Source: Pseudomonadota bacterium (GTDB lineage Bacteria; Pseudomonadota; Gammaproteobacteria; Burkholderiales; Thiobacillaceae). Taken from it: a stretch of 17,925 nucleotides of DNA. Under the pieces are notes generated by a model, which worked only from the letters and a program-made list of their open reading frames with translations, made no database searches and was not told where the DNA came from. Numbering within the stretch: position 1 is the first letter of the stretch; every line of letters starts with the position of its first letter. The translations under genes were made by a program, and so were the position numbers. Shown here one piece after another: positions 13,822 to 17,925 of the stretch. The stretch spans positions 34,948-52,872 of the forward strand of contig JAKBJA010000022.1 in NCBI GenBank assembly GCA_021836225.1, given 5' to 3'.

Positions 13822-16371
13822 GTGAGCCACTCTCCTGGACTCACGGACGCCCCGTCTTTTTCGGGCTGCTTCCACTGCGGCCTGCCGGTGCCGGACGGCG
13901 CCCACTACCCGATCCAGTTCGAGGGCCAGACCCGACAGGCCTGCTGCCGCGGCTGCCAGGCGGTGGCGCAGACCATCATCGACAGCGGCCAGGGCGCGTA
14001 CTACACCCACCGCACCGCGCTGCCCGCCACGCCACAGCAGGCCGAGGCCGAGCTGGCGCAGCTGGGCTTGTACGACCTGCCGGAAATCCAGGAAAGCTTC
14101 GTTCGGGTGGAGGCGGAGAACATCCGCGAGGCTGCGCTGATCCTGGAAAACATCGTCTGCGCCGCGTGCATCTGGCTGAACGAGCGTCACATCGCGGGGC
14201 TGCCCGGCGTGCTCTCGGTGGAGATCAACTACGCCACCCGCCGCGCGCGGGTGCGCTGGGACAACAGCCGCATCCAGCTGTCGGCCATCCTGAAAGCCGT
14301 CTCCGACATCGGCTACATCGCACACCCCTTCGACCCCGGCCGCTCCGACGACATCCACCGGCGCGAGCGCAACACCGCGATCAAGCGGCTGGCCATCGCC
14401 GGCCTGGGCATGATGCAGGTGATGATGTACGCGCTGCCGACCTACTCCGCCACCGACATGACCGACGACATCCGGCTGCTGATGAGCTGGGCGAGCCTGA
14501 TCCTGACGATTCCCGTGGTGGTGTATTCGGCGTGGCCCTTCTTCATCGGCGCCTGGCGCGATGTCAGGCGCCGCACCCTGGGGATGGACGTGCCGGTGGC
14601 GCTCGGTGTCGGCACCGCCTTCGTCGCCAGCGTGTACAGCACCTTCTCCGGCCACGGCGTGGTCTATTACGACTCGGTCACCATGTTCATTTTTCTGCTC
14701 CTGACCGGACGCTTTCTCGAAATGAACGCGCGCCGCCGCGCCGGCGCGGCGGTGGAAGAACTGGTCAAGCTGATCCCTGCCGCCACCACGCGCCTGCCCA
14801 ACTGGCCGGCGCGTGACGAGGAACAGGTGCCGGTGGCGCGCCTGGCAGTGGGCGATCACGTGCTGGTGCGCCCCGGCGAGACACTGCCCGCCGACGGCGT
14901 GGTGGTCGAGGGCGACAGCGCGGTGAGCGAGGCGATGCTCACCGGCGAATCGCTGCCGGTGTCGAAGCGCGCGGATGCGAAAGTGGTCGGCGGCAGCCTC
15001 AACCAGGCGAGTCCGCTGATTGTGCGGGTGGAGAAGCTCGGCGCCGATACGCGGCTGGCGTCGATCGTGCGCCTGCTGGACCGCGCGCAGAGCGAAAAGC
15101 CGCGCATCGGCCAGCTGGCCGACCGCGCCGCCGCCTGGTTCGTCGGCCTGCTGCTTCTGATCACTGTCGTGGTCGGCCTTGTCTGGTACGCCATTGATCC
15201 AGGCAAGGCGCTGTGGATCGTGGTCTCGATCCTGGTCGTCACCTGCCCCTGCGCACTTGGCCTTGCCACCCCCGCCGCGCTCACCACCGCCACCGGTCGG
15301 CTCACGCGTCTGGGTTTGCTGACCACGCGCGGCCATGCGCTGGAGACACTGGCACGCGCCACCGACCTGGTGTTCGACAAGACCGGCACGCTCACGCTGG
15401 GGCGTCTCTCGGTGCGCCGCGTGGTGCCGCTGGATGGGCGCAGCGAGGCAGAAGTCAGCGCGATCGCTGCTGCGCTCGAAGCCGGCTCCGAGCACCCCAT
15501 TGCGCGCGCAATGCGTGAAGCCGCTGACACGTCCATCAGCGCAAGCGGCATCCGCAACACGCCGGGACGCGGCGTCGAGGGCATGGTCGCCGGCCGCGAA
15601 TACCGCCTGGGCTCGCCGCGCTTTGCCGCGCGCAGCGAGACGCCAGTGCCGCCGCCCGCATCCGGTGAAGGCGAATACCCGGAAAACGGGCACGCGTACC
15701 CTGAAGGGCATGAATACCCTGAGGGGCACGAGAGTTGGGTGGCGCTGGCCGATGAGTCCGGGCTGATCGCCTGGTTTGCCCTGGCCGACACGCCGCGCCC
15801 GGACGCTGCCGCCGCGCTATCCGCCCTGCAGCGACAGGGCCTGCGCCTGCACCTGCTGTCGGGCGACGCCGAAGCCGCAGTGCGGACGACCGCGCAGCAG
15901 CTCGGCATCGCCAACTGGCATGCCGGCGCGCTGCCGGAAGACAAGCTCACCTACGTGAAAAAACTGCAAGACGAAGGCCGCATCGTCGCCATGGTGGGGG
16001 ACGGCATCAACGATGCGCCGGTGCTCGCCGGTGCGCAGGTGTCGATCGCGATGGGCGAAGGTGCCGACGTCGCACAGGCCGCCGCCGACATGGTAATGCT
16101 CGGCAGCCGGCTGGCGACGCTGTCGGAAGGCGTCGCGCTTGCCCGCAAGACGCAGCGCATCATTCGCGAGAACCTCGGCTGGGCGCTCGGCTACAACCTC
16201 ATCGCCATCCCCGCCGCCGCGCTGGGCTATGTCACCCCGTGGATCGCCGGCATCGGCATGTCCGCCAGTTCCTTGCTGGTGGTGCTGAACGCGCTGCGGC
16301 TGTCCGAATTCAAGCAGCCCCCTCCGCCCTCACCGGCAGCGCTCAGCGCACCGCTTTCCGTTCCCCGCTGA
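13822..16371 (+). CDS. ccoI: Copper-translocating P1B-type ATPase of cbb3 oxidase assembly
   Basis: CcoI (FixI) moves Cu+ across the inner membrane for cbb3-type cytochrome oxidase. The 849 residues contain: an N-terminal Cys-rich metal site typical of CcoI (Cys16-x2-Cys19, Cys41-Cys42-x2-Cys45), a heavy-metal-associated domain with Cys113-Ala-Ala-Cys116, TGE at 374-376, the transmembrane copper site Cys475-Pro-Cys477, the phosphorylated Asp519 in DKTGT, HP at 558-559, and GDGINDAP from Gly726. The start is GTG at 13822 with a weak GGGG upstream; the next residues give the expected N-terminus. Residues 618-637 of the nucleotide-binding domain carry an unusual YPEGH repeat. ccoS follows after 2 bp, which confirms the CcoI assignment over CopA. 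Confidence 0.95.
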   Translation: MSHSPGLTDAPSFSGCFHCGLPVPDGAHYPIQFEGQTRQACCRGCQAVAQTIIDSGQGAYYTHRTALPATPQQAEAELAQLGLYDLPEIQESFVRVEAENIREAALILENIVCAACIWLNERHIAGLPGVLSVEINYATRRARVRWDNSRIQLSAILKAVSDIGYIAHPFDPGRSDDIHRRERNTAIKRLAIAGLGMMQVMMYALPTYSATDMTDDIRLLMSWASLILTIPVVVYSAWPFFIGAWRDVRRRTLGMDVPVALGVGTAFVASVYSTFSGHGVVYYDSVTMFIFLLLTGRFLEMNARRRAGAAVEELVKLIPAATTRLPNWPARDEEQVPVARLAVGDHVLVRPGETLPADGVVVEGDSAVSEAMLTGESLPVSKRADAKVVGGSLNQASPLIVRVEKLGADTRLASIVRLLDRAQSEKPRIGQLADRAAAWFVGLLLLITVVVGLVWYAIDPGKALWIVVSILVVTCPCALGLATPAALTTATGRLTRLGLLTTRGHALETLARATDLVFDKTGTLTLGRLSVRRVVPLDGRSEAEVSAIAAALEAGSEHPIARAMREAADTSISASGIRNTPGRGVEGMVAGREYRLGSPRFAARSETPVPPPASGEGEYPENGHAYPEGHEYPEGHESWVALADESGLIAWFALADTPRPDAAAALSALQRQGLRLHLLSGDAEAAVRTTAQQLGIANWHAGALPEDKLTYVKKLQDEGRIVAMVGDGINDAPVLAGAQVSIAMGEGADVAQAAADMVMLGSRLATLSEGVALARKTQRIIRENLGWALGYNLIAIPAAALGYVTPWIAGIGMSASSLLVVLNALRLSEFKQPPPPSPAALSAPLSVPR
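15673..15732 (+). repeat. 18-bp coding repeat (YPEGH) within ccoI
   Basis: Consecutive units encode EYPENGH (15673-15693), AYPEGH (15694-15711) and EYPEGH (15712-15729), then E. The two 18-bp units agree at 14 of 18 bases. The stretch lies in the ATP-binding domain between the strand ending RLGSPRFAAR and WVALADESGLIAWFALAD, where a short surface loop is usual. Each unit has a small CCC-loop-GGG hairpin. It may be a length-variable loop; the His and Glu residues could bind metal, which is speculative. Confidence 0.8.
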
Positions 16372-16373
16372 CC

Positions 16374-16547
16374 ATGGACATCCTCCTCCTGCTCATCCCC
16401 CTGAGTCTTGTCCTGGTCGGTGTGATCGCCTGGGTCATTCTATGGGCGGCAAAAACCGGCCAGTTCGACGATCTTGAAGGGCCGGCGCACAGCATCATCA
16501 TGGACGATGACAGTCCGCCCAAGCACGACGACACGCCCATGCCCTGA
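16374..16547 (+). CDS. ccoS: cbb3 oxidase assembly protein CcoS
   Basis: A 57-residue inner-membrane protein needed to put cofactors into cbb3 oxidase. One N-terminal membrane helix (DILLLLIPLSLVLVGVIAWVILWAA) is followed by the diagnostic CcoS motif GQFDDLEGPAHSIIMDDD at about 29-46 and a short polar tail. The ATG at 16374 is 2 bp after the ccoI stop, so it is translationally coupled. The cytochrome and oxidase genes themselves (ccoNOP, ccoG) are not in the window. Confidence 0.95.
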   Translation: MDILLLLIPLSLVLVGVIAWVILWAAKTGQFDDLEGPAHSIIMDDDSPPKHDDTPMP

Positions 16548-16602
16548 GCCGGGGCAATCGCGTATGCTGTGAGCTGTCTGTCACGCATTCCTTGTCACCC
16601 AC

Positions 16603-17223
16603 ATGAGCGTGCCTATCCTCTGGTATTTCGCCGATCCGATGTGCTCGTGGTGCTGGGGCTTTTCGCCGGTGATCGAAAGCGTGCGCGACGAATACCGCGA
16701 ACGCATGAAAATCGCGCTGGTCCTGGGTGGGCTGCGGCATGAAACCACGCCGATGACGGCAGCCCAGCGAGATGACATTCTGCATCACTGGCACCAGGTA
16801 CACGCCCGCACCGGCCAGCCCTTCCGTTTCGAGAACGCGCTGCCGGATGGCTTCGTCTACGACACCGAACCTGCCAGCCGTGCAGTGGTGGCGGTGGGCG
16901 GGCTTGATCCAGCGCTGATCTTCCCGCTGTTCAAGGCCATCCAGACCGCGTTTTACGCCGAGGGGCGCGACGTCACTCAGCCCGGCGTGCTGGCCGACCT
17001 GGCCGCAGGGCTCGGCGCGGATGTCGCCGCATTTCAGTCCGCTTTCGACAGCGGCGCGGCACGCGCCAGGACCCAGGCGCATTTCAGGCAGGTGCGCCAG
17101 GCAGGCGTGCGCGGTTTCCCCGCACTGATCCTGCAACAGGACACACAGCTGCATTCCGTCAGCAACGGCTGCCAGTCGCTGGACACGGTGCGCGCGGCGC
17201 TCGATTCCTGGCTGAATGAATGA
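16603..17223 (+). CDS. DsbA-superfamily thioredoxin-fold protein (FrnE-like)
   Basis: A 206-residue protein with the DsbA-type fold. The active site is Cys14-Ser-Trp-Cys17 in [11 protein letters not shown], and the cis-proline loop is at Pro173 in RGFPALIL, with the helical insertion between them. There is no signal peptide, so it should stay in the cytoplasm like FrnE/YwbO proteins rather than act as the periplasmic DsbA. It may reduce, isomerise or detoxify; the substrate is unknown. The ATG at 16603 lies 55 bp after ccoS and has no clear Shine-Dalgarno. It could be co-transcribed with ccoIS. Confidence 0.88.
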   Translation: MSVPILWYFADPMCSWCWGFSPVIESVRDEYRERMKIALVLGGLRHETTPMTAAQRDDILHHWHQVHARTGQPFRFENALPDGFVYDTEPASRAVVAVGGLDPALIFPLFKAIQTAFYAEGRDVTQPGVLADLAAGLGADVAAFQSAFDSGAARARTQAHFRQVRQAGVRGFPALILQQDTQLHSVSNGCQSLDTVRAALDSWLNE

Positions 17224-17353
17224 TGCAGCACTTCCTTTTCCTTCCGCTCGCCGTGGTCCGTCGCAAGCGCTGCGGCACCCCTACGATTCGATTCCTTCTT
17301 GCAGCCGCGCACCCGCCGGTAAAATCCCCCCACCTTTTGTCTGGAGTCTACTG

Positions 17354-17925
17354 ATGCCCCGCCTGTCCCTTATCCCTGCCACCGTGTTTCTCGGCGCGCT
17401 AATGCTCGGCATCTCCGGCTGCGGAGCCAGCGAGTCCGCCACGCAAACCGTGTCCACCGCGCCCGCCGCCGGCCAGCCGGCCAACCCGCGCGTGCTGATC
17501 GAAACCAGCAAGGGCAACATCACGGTGGAAGTGTTCCCCGCCCAGGCGCCGCAGTCGGCCGGCAACTTCCTCAACTACGTGAAGACCGGGTTTTACGACG
17601 GCCTGGTATTTCATCGCGTGATCCCCGGCTTCATGGTACAGACGGGCGGCATGACGGCGGACATGGTGGAAAAACCCAAGAATGCGCCGATCCAGAACGA
17701 GGCCGACAACGGCCTGAAAAACCTGCGCGGCACCTTGGCGATGGCGCGCACCGGCGAACCCCATTCGGCGTCCTCGCAGTTCTTCATCAACGTGGCGGAC
17801 AACCATTTTCTCAACCATCGCGGGAAGAGCTTCGAGGGCTGGGGCTATGCCGTATTCGGCCAGGTGGTCGACGGCATGGAGGTGGTCGATGCCATCGTCG
17901 CGGTGCCGCGCGGCAATCGCGGCCC
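17354..17925 (+). CDS. Cyclophilin-type peptidyl-prolyl isomerase lipoprotein (3' end outside window)
   Basis: The start is ATG at 17354 with CTGGAG at 17341-17346, 7 nt upstream; the frame stays open to the right edge (190 codons seen). Residues 1-22 are a lipoprotein signal ending ISG-Cys23, so the protein is probably anchored in the envelope. A short linker (24-45) leads into the cyclophilin domain, which begins [22 protein letters not shown]. Conserved are [14 protein letters not shown] at 86-99 with catalytic Arg88, and [13 protein letters not shown] at 138-150, followed by [18 protein letters not shown]. It assists folding of exported proteins by proline isomerisation. The 130-bp upstream spacer has a weak candidate -10, TAAAAT, at 17320-17325 and no gene. 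Confidence 0.93.
   Translation, partial: MPRLSLIPATVFLGALMLGISGCGASESATQTVSTAPAAGQPANPRVLIETSKGNITVEVFPAQAPQSAGNFLNYVKTGFYDGLVFHRVIPGFMVQTGGMTADMVEKPKNAPIQNEADNGLKNLRGTLAMARTGEPHSASSQFFINVADNHFLNHRGKSFEGWGYAVFGQVVDGMEVVDAIVAVPRGNRG

Noticed and set aside
13552..15729. A 725-codon open frame on the minus strand opposite ccoI
   Set aside because: It lies antisense to a protein with all P-type ATPase motifs. Its translation is His/Gln/Arg/Ala-rich with no family features, as expected from the reverse complement of high-GC codons.

Overview
The window is high-GC, densely coding bacterial chromosome. Its gene content and protein style (hrcA-hemH opposite nadK-recN, CcoI/CcoS, aat-bpt, a SulP permease and a flavocytochrome c sulfide dehydrogenase) point to a sulfur-oxidising betaproteobacterium of the Thiobacillus kind. 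That placement is inference from recognised families, not from a search. I see no rRNA, tRNA, CRISPR array, insertion sequence or phage gene.

Layout. (1) Bases 1-782 hold the C-terminal part of a SulP anion permease with its STAS domain, running into the left edge. (2) A leftward unit, nadK (3826-2954) - recN (2939-1284) - secreted SNase-like nuclease (1287-787), has tight or overlapping junctions. (3) Divergently, hrcA and hemH (3954-6073) run rightward. The 127-bp spacer between nadK and hrcA carries a 12-bp inverted repeat and a TATAAT box 7-9 nt from each start codon. (4) fccA-fccB (6280-7878) encode a monohaem cytochrome c and the Tat-exported flavoprotein of sulfide dehydrogenase, behind their own promoter. 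They end at a perfect 38-bp palindrome. (5) A leftward pair, a HisC-type aminotransferase and a UspA protein (9467-7990), is bounded on its upstream side by a second perfect palindrome. (6) A leftward run of five genes, aat - bpt - lipoprotein metallopeptidase - thyA - folA (13404-9695), has overlaps or gaps of at most 12 bp. It mixes the N-degron aminoacyl-transferases with thymidylate/folate metabolism. (7) After a 417-bp spacer with no convincing gene, ccoI-ccoS (13822-16547) encode the copper ATPase and small membrane protein used to build cbb3 oxidase. A DsbA-superfamily thiol protein and a cyclophilin lipoprotein cut by the right edge follow.

How the parts fit. FccAB would pass electrons from sulfide to periplasmic cytochromes, HemH makes their haem, and CcoI/CcoS indicate a cbb3-type terminal oxidase elsewhere in the genome. 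The rest is housekeeping: NAD phosphorylation, recombination repair, heat-shock repression, protein turnover and dTMP synthesis.

The strongest unusual signal is a minisatellite inside aat: 54-bp units, identical to one another and REP-like, that add exactly 54 in-frame residues to an otherwise standard enzyme. A smaller 18-bp coding repeat (Tyr-Pro-Glu-Gly-His) sits in a surface loop of CcoI. I do not see a complete new multi-gene system. The other findings are local regulatory structures and unusual gene neighbourhoods.
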